Both the position numbers and the translations under genes were made by a program. From the NCBI GenBank assembly GCA_038532435.1, contig JBCBAP010000063.1, positions 1-20,119 on the forward strand: a stretch of DNA of 20,119 nt. The letters run 5' to 3'. How positions within the stretch are numbered: the first letter of the stretch is position 1; every line of letters begins with the position of its first letter. This stretch comes from JBCBAP01 sp038532435. Its GTDB lineage: Bacteria > Pseudomonadota > Alphaproteobacteria > Rhodobacterales > Rhodobacteraceae. The notes beneath the pieces are model-generated. The model did not search any database, was not told where the DNA came from, and saw only the letters and a list, made by a program, of their open reading frames with translations. Shown here in pieces: positions 13,722 to 20,119 of this stretch.

Positions 13722-14336
13722 TCATGGTGCATCTCCGGGGGCGGCCACCAGTGCTGTTCCGATCATGCTGTCCCGGGTCACGATGTCCGCGAGGCGGGCG
13801 GGGTCCCACCCTTCCGTCCCCGCCGGGCGTTCGGGCACCACGAGGTAGCGCAGCTCTGCGGTGGAATCCCACACACGGATGGGCTTTCCCTCCGGCAAGC
13901 CCACGCCGAACTCTGCCAGCACGCCCCGCGGGTCCCGCACCGCCCGGGACCGGTAGGGGGGCGACTTGTACCAGACCGGCGGTAGGCCGAGGACCGTCCA
14001 CGGATAGCAGGAGCACAGGGTGCAGACGACGAGGTTGTGCACATCGGGTCCGTTGAACACGGCTTCCATATGCTCCCCCTGCCGTCCGGTGAACCCCATG
14101 GAGGCGATGGCCGCCGTCGCATCGTGCCTCAGCCAGTCCGCAAAATCGGGCTCCGTCCAGGCCCGGGCGACCACCGCGGCACCGTTGCGCGGCCCGACCT
14201 TGTGGGCATAGGTTTCGATGATCGCGTCTATCGCGGCGGGGTCCACCAGCCCTTTCTCCACGAGAAGGGTCTCCAGCGCCTTCACCCGCGCCGTCATGTC
14301 GTCGAAACTGTTGTCCGGGCCGTGGTCGTGGGGCAT
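13722..14336 (-). CDS. nthA: Nitrile hydratase alpha subunit, cobalt type
   Basis: The alpha subunit carries the non-corrin metal centre. The 204-residue protein holds the claw motif V-C105-T-L-C108-S-C110-Y. The threonine after the first cysteine indicates a cobalt centre, as iron enzymes usually have serine there. C108 and C110 are the residues oxidised to sulfinate and sulfenate in the family. Other hallmarks are NGAAVVARAWTEPDF (51-65), NLVVCTLCSCYPW, YKSPPYRSRAVRDPR (123-137), and VWDSTAELRYLVVPERP (155-171). The start is the ATG at 14336 with GGAAGGA just before it, although the frame is open well upstream. It is first in the three-gene operon, divergent from the LPS operon. No amidase or cobalt transporter is in the window, so the resulting amide must be handled elsewhere. 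Confidence 0.96.
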   Translation of the reverse strand: MPHDHGPDNSFDDMTARVKALETLLVEKGLVDPAAIDAIIETYAHKVGPRNGAAVVARAWTEPDFADWLRHDATAAIASMGFTGRQGEHMEAVFNGPDVHNLVVCTLCSCYPWTVLGLPPVWYKSPPYRSRAVRDPRGVLAEFGVGLPEGKPIRVWDSTAELRYLVVPERPAGTEGWDPARLADIVTRDSMIGTALVAAPGDAP

Positions 14337-14362
14337 CGCGGGTCCTTCCGTCGCTGCGCCCG

Positions 14363-14390
14363 ACCTTAGCCCGCAACGGCACCGCTGCAA
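14363..14390 (-). promoter_or_regulatory. Candidate promoter of the nitrile hydratase operon
   Basis: On the minus strand TTGCAG (14390-14385) is followed after 16 nt by TAAGGT (14368-14363). The hexamers are fair. The predicted start is roughly 20 nt before the alpha-subunit ATG. The 12-bp tandem repeat at 14393-14419 abuts the -35 on its upstream side, where an activator would bind. Confidence 0.4.
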
Positions 14391-14392
14391 AC

Positions 14393-14419
14393 ATCGCGCA
14401 GGCCCCAATCGCGCAGGCC
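14393..14419. repeat. Tandem 12-bp direct repeat upstream of nthA
   Basis: ATCGCGCAGGCC occurs twice in direct orientation (14393-14404 and 14408-14419), with a 15-bp period, in the 160-nt divergent gap between the nitrile hydratase operon and the LPS operon. Exact duplication of 12 bases in so short a gap suggests paired binding sites for a regulator or a local duplication. Confidence 0.5.
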
Positions 14420-14431
14420 TGGCCCGCCCGA

Positions 14432-14460
14432 TTGCGTCCGCTGCCCGCCCCGCGTAGTGT
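14432..14460 (+). promoter_or_regulatory. Candidate sigma-70 promoter of the LPS operon
   Basis: TTGCGT (14432-14437), a 17-nt spacer, and TAGTGT (14455-14460) form a reasonable promoter. The expected start near 14467 lies about 30 nt before the DUF4170 gene, with AAAGGA as its ribosome-binding site. Confidence 0.5.
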
Positions 14461-14496
14461 CGCGCCAGACCCGGCCCAACCGCAAAGGACTGTCCC

Positions 14497-14739
14497 ATGA
14501 CCCAGCGCCTCCATCTCGTCTTCGGCGGCGAGCTCGTGGATCCGCAATCCACCCGTTTCACCGACGTCTCCGCGATCGACATTGTCGGTATCTTCCCGGA
14601 TTACAAATCCGCATACGCCGCGTGGAAGGACAGCGCCCAGCGGACGGTCGATGACGCCCATGCACGCTACTTCATCGCCCACCTTCACCGTCTGCGGGAT
14701 GAAGAGACCGCCGCCTCCTCCACCGAAGAGCTCGGTTGA
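14497..14739 (+). CDS. DUF4170 small protein
   Basis: An 80-residue soluble protein of unknown function that matches DUF4170, a short alphaproteobacterial family. Recognisable segments are LHLVFGGELVDP (5-16), DIVGIFPDYKSAYAAWKDSA (28-47) and ARYFIAHLHRL (56-66). There is no signal peptide or membrane segment. The start ATG follows AAAGGA at 7 nt. From memory, members of this family often precede the DUF374 acyltransferase and Kdo transferase genes, as here, so a link to LPS assembly is plausible but unproven. It is the first gene of the plus-strand operon. Confidence 0.85.
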   Translation: MTQRLHLVFGGELVDPQSTRFTDVSAIDIVGIFPDYKSAYAAWKDSAQRTVDDAHARYFIAHLHRLRDEETAASSTEELG

Positions 14740-14761
14740 TTTCCGGCCACCGTCCCTCCCG

Positions 14762-15466
14762 ATGAAGACCGTCCTCTACTCCGCGCTGCTCGTGCTGCTG
14801 AAGGGCTATCTGAAGCTCGTCTGGGCCACCGCGCGGGTGACAGTCGACGCCGGGCCGCTGCGCGACCGGGCGCTCGCTGACGGGGTCGGCATGGTCTACG
14901 GCATCTGGCACGGTCGTATGCTCTTTGCGACCCGGGATCTGTTCTCCGGCATGAAGTTCACGGTCATCGTCTCCCGGTCCGAGGATGGCGCGGGGGCGAC
15001 CCGCATCCTCGACGCATGGGGCATCGGCGCGATCCGGGGCTCCTCGGCCAGCCAGCGCAACCCGTCGAAGGACAAGGGGGGGCGCGAGGCGTTGTCCGGC
15101 GCCATCGGTTTCCTGAAGGACACGCCGAACGGAGCGCTCGGCCTCACGCCGGACGGCCCCCGCGGCCCCCGGTTCACCTGCAAGCCAGGGATCGCGGCCA
15201 TCGCCAGCCGGGCGGGCCGGCCGGTGGTGGTGGTCGGCGCCTCCGCCTCTCCGGCCATCGAGGTGCGAAGCTGGGACCGGTTTCTCGTCCCGCTTCCCTT
15301 CGCGCGCATCGCGATCCGGTGGTCCGAGCCGCTCGATCCGCCCGAGGATCTCGGGCGCGATGCGGTGGAGGCCTACCTGGACCGGATCAACAGTGCCCTT
15401 CGGGCGAAGACGCGGGAGGCTGACGAGATCTGCGGCCGCACCGCGCGCCTCGCCGAACTCGCATGA
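14762..15466 (+). CDS. Lysophospholipid acyltransferase family protein (DUF374)
   Basis: A 234-residue LPLAT-superfamily protein of the DUF374 group. An N-terminal hydrophobic segment (MKTVLYSALLVLLKGYLKLV) probably anchors it in the inner membrane. Family blocks follow: YGIWHGRML (46-54, with the catalytic histidine H50), VSRSEDGAGATRILDAWG, RGSSAS, then LGLTPDGPRGPRFTCKPG and ASRAGRPVVVVGASA. These enzymes transfer acyl groups and in several bacteria sit beside Kdo transferase genes, implying a lipid A or LPS-related job. The start at 14762 is chosen because the hydrophobic N-terminus begins there; no strong ribosome-binding site is seen 22 nt after DUF4170, so coupling is likely. Its stop overlaps the waaA start as ATGA. 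The acyl acceptor cannot be inferred. Confidence 0.9.
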   Translation: MKTVLYSALLVLLKGYLKLVWATARVTVDAGPLRDRALADGVGMVYGIWHGRMLFATRDLFSGMKFTVIVSRSEDGAGATRILDAWGIGAIRGSSASQRNPSKDKGGREALSGAIGFLKDTPNGALGLTPDGPRGPRFTCKPGIAAIASRAGRPVVVVGASASPAIEVRSWDRFLVPLPFARIAIRWSEPLDPPEDLGRDAVEAYLDRINSALRAKTREADEICGRTARLAELA

Positions 15467-16746
15467 CCCCGCTCCTCACCCGCGCCTACATCGCCGGCGG
15501 CAGGTTTGCCGAGGGCACCGCCCGCCGCATGCTCACGAGGCGGGTGGCAAAGGGCAAGGAGGATCCGGACCGCATCGAGGAGCGTCTGGGCCATGCAAGC
15601 GCCCCGCGGCCAGAGGGTCCGCTCGTGTGGTTCCACGCCGCCAGTGTCGGCGAGTCCGTTTCGCTCCTCGAGCTGATCCGCCGCCTGCTCGACGATCTGC
15701 CCAGGCACAGCTTCCTCGTGACCACCGGCACGGTCACCTCCGCGGAGATTATGGCGAGCCGCCTGCCCCCGGGCACGATCCATCAGTACGCGCCCCTCGA
15801 CATCGACCCGGCGGTCAACCGCTTCCTCGACCATTGGCGGCCCGACATCGCGATCCGGACCGAAAGCGAGTTCTGGCCCTGTCTGCTGCACCGCCTGTCG
15901 CTGCGCGGCATCCCCACGCACCTCATCAATGCGCGCCTCTCCGAACGCTCCGTCACCCGCTGGCGGTGGGCGCCGCAGATGGCCCGGGCCATGATCCGCG
16001 TCTTCGACGGGATCCTCGCGCAGGACGATCAGACCGCGCACCATCTCCACGCGCTCGGCGCGGACCGAGACCGCATCGCCGTGACCGGAACGCTCAAGGA
16101 GGGTGCCGCCCCCCTTCCCGTCGACGAGGATGCGCGGCGGTGGTTTGTGGAGCGTTACGAGGCGCGCCAGCCCTGGTGCGCCGCATCCACCCATCCGGGA
16201 GAGGAGGAGATCGCGGTTAAGGCGCACCGGATCGTCCGGCGGCACCTGCCCGGCACGACCCTGATCCTCGTGCCCCGTCACCCTGACCGGGGCCCCGACC
16301 TCGCCGACCTCTTCGCGGCGGAAGGGTGCCACACCGCCTGCCGTTCCCGCGGCGAGGCACCGGGGCCGGACACGGACATCTACGTGGCCGATACGCTCGG
16401 CGAGCTCGGGCTCTGGTATCGGCTCAGCGCCGTCTCCCTCATCGGCGGGTCCCTCGTTCCCATCGGTGGTCACAACCCCTACGAGCCCGCGGTGCTCGGC
16501 TCCGCGATCCTGCACGGGCCCCATGTGGAGAACTTTCGCGACGCCTACGCGCGGCTCCACTCCGCCGGGGCGGCGGTCGAGGTGCGCGACGCAGAAAGCC
16601 TCGCGAAGGCGCTCATCGACTGCATGCGGCCGGAGCGGGCCGCGGCCATGGCCACCGCCGGGTGGGACATCTGCAGCGCCGGGGCAGAGACGACGGACCG
16701 GGTCGTTGGCTACCTCCTGCCGAAGATCAAGGACGCCACCGGATGA
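15463..16746 (+). CDS. waaA: 3-deoxy-D-manno-octulosonic acid (Kdo) transferase
   Basis: WaaA (KdtA) is a GT30 enzyme of the inner membrane that moves Kdo from CMP-Kdo to the lipid A precursor, starting the LPS inner core. The 427-residue protein has the signature VWFHAASVGES (55-65) with the catalytic base E64, then TTGTVTSAEI and TESEFWP. LINARLSERS follows in the N-terminal Rossmann half. The C-terminal half has STHPGEEE, LVPRHPDR, VADTLGELGLWY and SLIGGSLVPIGGHNPYEP, the CMP-Kdo-binding region. It starts at an ATG overlapping the acyltransferase stop by four bases. Length and all motifs are normal. The lipid A kinase gene follows after an unusually long 156-nt gap for this operon. Confidence 0.96.
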   Translation: MTPLLTRAYIAGGRFAEGTARRMLTRRVAKGKEDPDRIEERLGHASAPRPEGPLVWFHAASVGESVSLLELIRRLLDDLPRHSFLVTTGTVTSAEIMASRLPPGTIHQYAPLDIDPAVNRFLDHWRPDIAIRTESEFWPCLLHRLSLRGIPTHLINARLSERSVTRWRWAPQMARAMIRVFDGILAQDDQTAHHLHALGADRDRIAVTGTLKEGAAPLPVDEDARRWFVERYEARQPWCAASTHPGEEEIAVKAHRIVRRHLPGTTLILVPRHPDRGPDLADLFAAEGCHTACRSRGEAPGPDTDIYVADTLGELGLWYRLSAVSLIGGSLVPIGGHNPYEPAVLGSAILHGPHVENFRDAYARLHSAGAAVEVRDAESLAKALIDCMRPERAAAMATAGWDICSAGAETTDRVVGYLLPKIKDATG

Positions 16747-16815
16747 CCGGATCTCGGTGCTGCCCGGTCGCTGGATGTCCGCGATGACCGCCCGACCCGT
16801 CCAAACCTGTCAAGG

Positions 16816-16855
16816 TGCGGCGGCCAGAGATGGGGGCCTCACCCCATCTGCCGCA
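16816..16855 (+). repeat. Stem-loop in the waaA-lpxK gap
   Basis: TGCGGC (16816-16821) pairs with GCCGCA (16850-16855), and AGATGGGG (16828-16835) pairs with CCCCATCT (16842-16849) around a 6-nt loop. A 6-nt bulge separates the two left-hand segments, giving a 14-bp discontinuous stem. It lies in the 156-nt gap before lpxK. No U-run follows, so it looks more like an internal RNA structure, such as an mRNA stabiliser or partial attenuator, than a full terminator. No gene is supported in this gap. Confidence 0.45.
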
Positions 16856-16902
16856 AGGATCCCGCACCGCGCACCGCTCCACGCCCGCTGCGGGGCGCCA
16901 CG

Positions 16903-17892
16903 ATGAAAGCACCCCGCTTCTGGTCCCGGCCACCGGGCCTCACCGCGCTGGCCCTCACGCCTGCCTCCTGGGTATGGGCGGAGCTCACGCGCCGCCGCAT
17001 GGCCCGCCCGCCGGAGTTCACCGCTCCGATCCCTGTGATCTGCGTGGGCAACCTCACCGCTGGCGGCACGGGCAAGACACCGACGGTGATCGCCCTCATC
17101 GCACGGCTTGCGGAACGGGGGGCCCGCTGCGCCGTGCTGTCCCGCGGACATGGAGGAAGCGATCCCGGTCCCCGTCCCGTCGATCCGTCCGACAGCGCGT
17201 CGGAAACCGGGGACGAACCGCTCCTGCTCGCCGCGTTCGCCCCCACCTGGATTGCGCGGGATCGCGCCGCCGGGGCACGGGCGATCCTCGCGACCGACGA
17301 TCCCCCGGACATCATCCTGCTCGACGACGGGTTCCAGAACCCGGGCCTTGCCAAGACCGCCTCGGTCCTCGTCTTTGACAGCGGCGCGGGCCTTGGAAAC
17401 GCCAGGGTCATCCCCGCCGGTCCCCTGCGGGAGCCCGTGCAGGCCGGGCTCGCCCGGGCGGACCACGCGATCTTCATCGGCACGGAGGCGGAAACCGATG
17501 CGGTGCTCGCCAAGCATCCGGAGCTTGCAACGCTCCCCCGCACCCACGCCCGCCTGGCCCCGGTGGCGACAGGTATGCCCTGGCAGGGCATGCGGGTGCT
17601 CGCCTTCGCCGGGATCGGCCGGCCGGAGAAGTTTTTCGCCACCCTGCTCAGCCTCGGGGTGGAGATCGCCGCCACCCGCGCCTTCGCCGACCATGCCCCG
17701 TTCAGCGACGCGATCCTCACCCGGCTGACGGAAGAAGCGAGGCAGCTCGGCGCTCAGCTCGTCACCACGGAAAAGGACGCCGTGCGCCTGCCCCAGGAGA
17801 TGCGAACCCGGGTGCTCACCGTGCCCGTGCGGCTCGAAAGCACGGACTGGTCGGGCATCGACGCGCTCCTTTCGGAAATCCTCGATCGATGA
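16903..17892 (+). CDS. lpxK: Tetraacyldisaccharide 4'-kinase
   Basis: LpxK phosphorylates the 4' position of the lipid A disaccharide at the cytoplasmic face of the inner membrane to give lipid IVA. The 329-residue protein has an N-terminal hydrophobic stretch (LTALALTPASWVW) for membrane association, then the family-specific Walker A GNLTAGGTGKTP (49-60). LSRGHGG (79-85, usually RGYGG), GDEPLLLA (103-110) and the catalytic LDDGFQN (140-146) follow. VTTEKDAVRLP lies in the C-terminal half. The tyrosine-to-histidine change at H83 is conservative. Its ATG lacks a strong ribosome-binding site. It is the last gene of the LPS operon and is followed by an 11-bp stem terminator. Function follows directly from the motifs and from waaA next door. 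Confidence 0.96.
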   Translation: MKAPRFWSRPPGLTALALTPASWVWAELTRRRMARPPEFTAPIPVICVGNLTAGGTGKTPTVIALIARLAERGARCAVLSRGHGGSDPGPRPVDPSDSASETGDEPLLLAAFAPTWIARDRAAGARAILATDDPPDIILLDDGFQNPGLAKTASVLVFDSGAGLGNARVIPAGPLREPVQAGLARADHAIFIGTEAETDAVLAKHPELATLPRTHARLAPVATGMPWQGMRVLAFAGIGRPEKFFATLLSLGVEIAATRAFADHAPFSDAILTRLTEEARQLGAQLVTTEKDAVRLPQEMRTRVLTVPVRLESTDWSGIDALLSEILDR

Positions 17893-17905
17893 CCCCCAAA
17901 CACCA

Positions 17906-17933
17906 ACGGCCCGCGGGGTGAGCCGCGGGCCGT
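17906..17933. terminator. Bidirectional terminator between lpxK and the P460 gene
   Basis: ACGGCCCGCGG and CCGCGGGCCGT form a perfect 11-bp stem with a 6-nt loop, 14 nt after the lpxK stop and 22 nt from the stop of the converging cytochrome gene. The minus-strand side is followed by TTGGTGTTTGG, a weak T-rich stretch; the plus side has none. Position and symmetry argue for termination of both operons. Confidence 0.75.
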
Positions 17934-17954
17934 CGCCATAAACCCACGCAGGGT

Positions 17955-18557
17955 TTAGTTGGGCAGGCGGGCTTCCTCCACCGGGTAGCCCATGCCGCCC
18001 TGGTAGTCGAAGCCGATATGGCAGTCGTTGCACGCCGTCATCACGTTGATCGCCATGGCGTTCCCGCCGGTCGAGACGGCCATGTAGTACCAGTCGAGCG
18101 TCTCCGGGCTCGCCCCGGGCTCGGCCTTCTGCATGATGAAGAGCGGACCCGGGCGCACCTTGCCCTCATCGTTCACGCCGAAGCTTTCCTTGGCGATCAC
18201 CGTGCCCGCGGGGATCACCGGATCCTCCTCGTACTTGGTGTAGGCCTCGAAACCCACATCGTTCACATACGTGAGCAGGAAGCGGTTGGAGTGGAAGCCC
18301 GGTGCGGCCGGTGCGGTGCTCGCGAGCTTCCAGGACTTGTAGTCGCGCACGAAATCTTCGGGGATCCAGTTCAGGTTTCCGCCCTGATAGCCCGCGTTCA
18401 GGCTGTCCTCGATGCATTCGTAGACCGACTGCGCCTCCTCGAGCGTGAGGTCGAAGCCCGCCTTGTCCACATCACAGGCCGCCGCGGCACCGGCACTGAA
18501 CATCACTGAGACAACGGCAAGCGCAACCGCGCGGCTGGGTAAGGTCTTGGCTTTCAT
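17955..18557 (-). CDS. Secreted c-type cytochrome P460-like protein
   Basis: A 200-residue periplasmic haem protein. Residues 1-27 (MKAKTLPSRAVALAVVSVMF, ending AAAA) are a signal peptide. The haem c site C176-N-D-C179-H180 lies near the C-terminus, as in cytochrome P460, and the preceding blocks YKSWKLAS (73-80), PVIPAGTVIAKESFG (113-127) and GPLFIMQKAEPG (137-148) match that family. Known members oxidise hydroxylamine or bind NO, often through a lysine-haem crosslink. The crosslinking lysine cannot be confirmed here, so the reaction is unknown. The frame extends upstream, but the ATG at 18557 with AGGGA before it gives the signal peptide. It follows mlaC by 106 nt, with a hairpin at the mlaC end, so co-transcription is uncertain. 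Confidence 0.82.
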   Translation of the reverse strand: MKAKTLPSRAVALAVVSVMFSAGAAAACDVDKAGFDLTLEEAQSVYECIEDSLNAGYQGGNLNWIPEDFVRDYKSWKLASTAPAAPGFHSNRFLLTYVNDVGFEAYTKYEEDPVIPAGTVIAKESFGVNDEGKVRPGPLFIMQKAEPGASPETLDWYYMAVSTGGNAMAINVMTACNDCHIGFDYQGGMGYPVEEARLPN

Positions 18558-18656
18558 GGCGGAGATCCCTTGAGGTGGAGCAAAGTGTCGCACGACCATT
18601 GCATCCCCCCCGCGCGCAGGGAAGTGACGTTTCTACACCAATTCGTGAGCGGGATC

Positions 18657-18701
18657 TTGCCGATCAGCTCCCCGCGTTGCCGAGCGCGGGCAGATCGGCA
18701 A
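18657..18701 (-). repeat. Two-tier hairpin over the mlaC stop codon
   Basis: TTGCCGATC (18657-18665) pairs with GATCGGCAA (18693-18701), and inside it CCCGCG (18671-18676) pairs with CGCGGG (18685-18690) around an 8-nt loop. The structure contains the mlaC stop and last codons. No U-tract follows on the minus strand. It may partly terminate transcription between mlaC and the cytochrome gene or protect the mlaC 3' end. Confidence 0.4.
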
Positions 18702-19284
18702 TGAGCCGGTCCATGTCCCCGCCGCGCGCGTCGAGCTTCGCGGAGATCTCCTGCCGTTCCGTGGTCAGCAACGAGATACCCTCGACGATGATGTCCACCA
18801 GAAGCGGGGAGCCTGAGCGGTCGCTGAACTGCCATTCGACAACGACCGGGGCCTGTCCGGGCCGCACGACACGGCTCGTCACGACGATGCCCTTGCGGCC
18901 CGCGTCGAGGGCGGATCCAACTTCGATCCCGCTGCTTTCGAAATCGTCGAACTGGCGCCCGTACTTGTTTGCCGCATACTCCTCGAACGCGGTGACATAG
19001 GCCACCTGCTGCGCCTCCGTCGCTGACCGCCAGGCAACGCCCAGCGCAAAACGGGCGATCGTGCGCACATCGGCGAACCGGTTCATCGTCTGGCGGAACC
19101 GCTCCTTCTTCGCCGCATCGCTGATGTCCGCGTCGATGTAGGACAGCACGTCCGTCGCGATCTCCTCGGTGAGCACCTTCGCGTCATCGGTACCGAACGC
19201 GAACGCAGCGACCGGCGCCGTGACCAGCGACACGGAGAGGGCAACGGCAGTCAGCGGCGTGCGGATCAGGGATCTCAGGCTCAT
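18664..19284 (-). CDS. mlaC: MlaC, periplasmic phospholipid carrier
   Basis: MlaC shuttles phospholipid between the outer-membrane MlaA complex and the inner-membrane MlaFEDB transporter, keeping the outer leaflet free of phospholipid. The 206-residue protein has a signal peptide (MSLRSLIRTPLTAVALSVSL, ending near residue 29). It also has the Tol-Tol-Ttg2 family pattern: RFADVRTIARFALGVAWR, FEEYAANKYGRQFDDF, VVVEWQFSDRSGSPLLVDIIVEGISLLTTERQEISA and a terminal GGDMDRLIADLPAL. The last block is the typical 'D..vdG.Sl....R.ef...i' lipid-pocket region. The start ATG follows GAGGAG. It lies 26 nt after mlaA on the same strand. The inner-membrane mlaFED genes are not in this window, as is common when mlaA-mlaC form a separate unit. 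Confidence 0.93.
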   Translation of the reverse strand: MSLRSLIRTPLTAVALSVSLVTAPVAAFAFGTDDAKVLTEEIATDVLSYIDADISDAAKKERFRQTMNRFADVRTIARFALGVAWRSATEAQQVAYVTAFEEYAANKYGRQFDDFESSGIEVGSALDAGRKGIVVTSRVVRPGQAPVVVEWQFSDRSGSPLLVDIIVEGISLLTTERQEISAKLDARGGDMDRLIADLPALGNAGS

Positions 19285-19310
19285 GTCATCTCCTCAGGCC
19301 CGACGTGAGC

Positions 19311-20075
19311 CTATTCCTCGTAGATATCGATAAAGTCATCCTCGGACCGTTCCTCGAACCTTTCGAGATAACGGCGTCGCGCTTGGATATAGGAATTCTT
19401 CGTCGTGCTGTAACTGTCCTCGGACTCATAAAGTGCCGCATCGATCTGGGCACCGAACGCGTCCCGAAGGTCGATCACCTCGACAACCCGGAACGCGGTC
19501 CGCGTGGTCACGTTGGGGATCGGCGCGTAGCTCAGCGGGTCGATCACGAAGTCCACCGCGAGGCCGAGCGTCGACCGCGCCGTGTTCGGCCCGAACAGTG
19601 GCAGCTCCACATAGAAGCCCTCCCCCATGCCCCAAACGGACAGCGTCTCCCCGAAATCCGTGTCGTTGCGCACGACACCGAGGTCCGTGGACATGTCGAA
19701 GAGTCCACCGATCCCAAGGACCGTGTTAACCATGAACCGGCTGAAGTTCATGCCCGCCTCTTCCGTCCGCCCCTGCAACAGGCTGTTGAGCGTGTCTGCG
19801 GGCAGGGCAAGGTGGGAGATCACGTTCTCAAGCCGCCGTTCCACGAAACTCGGCGTGACGGCGGCATAAACCTTGGATGCGGGGCGCAGAGCGACCGTAT
19901 CAAGTCCCTTGTTGACGACGTGAAACACCCGGTTCACCGGCTCGATTGGGTCCGCGACCAGCTCCCCATCCGCCGGTGCCGCGCAGGCGGACACGACGGC
20001 AAGGAACGAAACCACAACAAACTTGCTGATATACGACACTGATACCACCGCCCCTCGACATTGCTGGCAGCACAT
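19311..20075 (-). CDS. mlaA: MlaA (VacJ) outer-membrane lipoprotein
   Basis: MlaA is a ring-shaped lipoprotein that removes misplaced phospholipid from the outer leaflet and passes it to MlaC. The lipobox VSAC puts the lipidated cysteine at C31. The mature part has the invariant DPIEPVNRVFHVVN (42-55), RRLENVISHLALPADTLNSLLQG, ARFMVNT-like FSRFMVNTVLGIGGLFD, DFGETLSVWGMGEGFYVELPLFGP and VDFVIDPLSY, all hallmarks of VacJ. A charged acidic tail ends it. The start is ambiguous. The ATG at 20075 has AGGAG 10 nt upstream, but gives an odd Cys-rich leader. A GTG at 20039 gives a tidier 18-residue signal (VSYISKFVVVSFLAVVSA). I report the ATG. No promoter is evident in the 44 bases left upstream. 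Confidence 0.94.
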   Translation of the reverse strand: MCCQQCRGAVVSVSYISKFVVVSFLAVVSACAAPADGELVADPIEPVNRVFHVVNKGLDTVALRPASKVYAAVTPSFVERRLENVISHLALPADTLNSLLQGRTEEAGMNFSRFMVNTVLGIGGLFDMSTDLGVVRNDTDFGETLSVWGMGEGFYVELPLFGPNTARSTLGLAVDFVIDPLSYAPIPNVTTRTAFRVVEVIDLRDAFGAQIDAALYESEDSYSTTKNSYIQARRRYLERFEERSEDDFIDIYEE

Positions 20076-20119
20076 AGGCGATGGACTCCTCCAGCGCCAC
20101 CTGTTTAACGAGATTGTGT

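Noticed and set aside
16775..16906. A 43-codon plus-strand frame in the waaA-lpxK gap whose stop overlaps the lpxK start as ATGA
   Set aside because: The coupling geometry is attractive, but there is no ribosome-binding site, no known family, and the stretch is better explained by the hairpin in the gap.
16810..18033. A 407-codon minus-strand frame opposite lpxK
   Set aside because: Lies across the LpxK gene and the terminator; no recognisable domain and shadow-type composition.

Overview
The window looks like ordinary chromosome from a high-GC alphaproteobacterium, most likely a Rhodobacteraceae/Roseobacter-group member. The support is the gene set and order: thrC followed by an M16 peptidase and a GNAT enzyme, a class I lysyl-tRNA synthetase, DUF4170 followed by a DUF374 acyltransferase, waaA and lpxK, mlaA-mlaC, and an 80-bp palindromic intergenic repeat of a type I recall from this family. 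No rRNA, tRNA, transposase, integrase or CRISPR array is visible, and no stretch over 300 bases lacks a gene.

Layout. (1) 1-4001, minus strand: an operon-like run of threonine synthase, M16 peptidase, GNAT acetyltransferase and a secreted metallo-beta-lactamase-fold protein cut by the window edge. (2) 4002-4238: a divergent regulatory region with two inverted repeats, one resembling a MerR/LiuR-type operator, then a plus-strand alpha/beta hydrolase (4239-5078) that abuts end to end with a RecD/Dda-like SF1 helicase (minus, 5079-6602). (3) 6603-10887, minus: DUF4864 exported protein, a large beta-helix protein resembling gene-transfer-agent/phage spikes, and DprA. A very strong GC-rich hairpin lies between dprA and the helicase. 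(4) 10888-14336, minus: a cobalt-type nitrile hydratase operon (alpha, beta, accessory protein) followed by lysK with its own probable promoter, ending at the palindromic repeat. (5) 14432-17892, plus: DUF4170, DUF374 acyltransferase, Kdo transferase and lipid A 4'-kinase, an LPS-assembly operon with a recognisable promoter at its head and an 11-bp stem terminator at its end. (6) 17955-20075, minus: lipoprotein MlaA and periplasmic MlaC (retrograde phospholipid transport), then a secreted c-type cytochrome P460-like protein.

How the genes fit together: the right third is about the outer membrane, with LPS building on one strand and lipid-asymmetry maintenance on the other. The central part pairs DprA, needed for uptake of DNA including gene-transfer-agent DNA in Rhodobacter, with a spike-like protein. 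Near-consensus CtrA half-site pairs lie in the intergenic DNA upstream of both genes. That possible link is the most interesting hypothesis here, but it is inference. I see no convincing wholly new multi-gene system.
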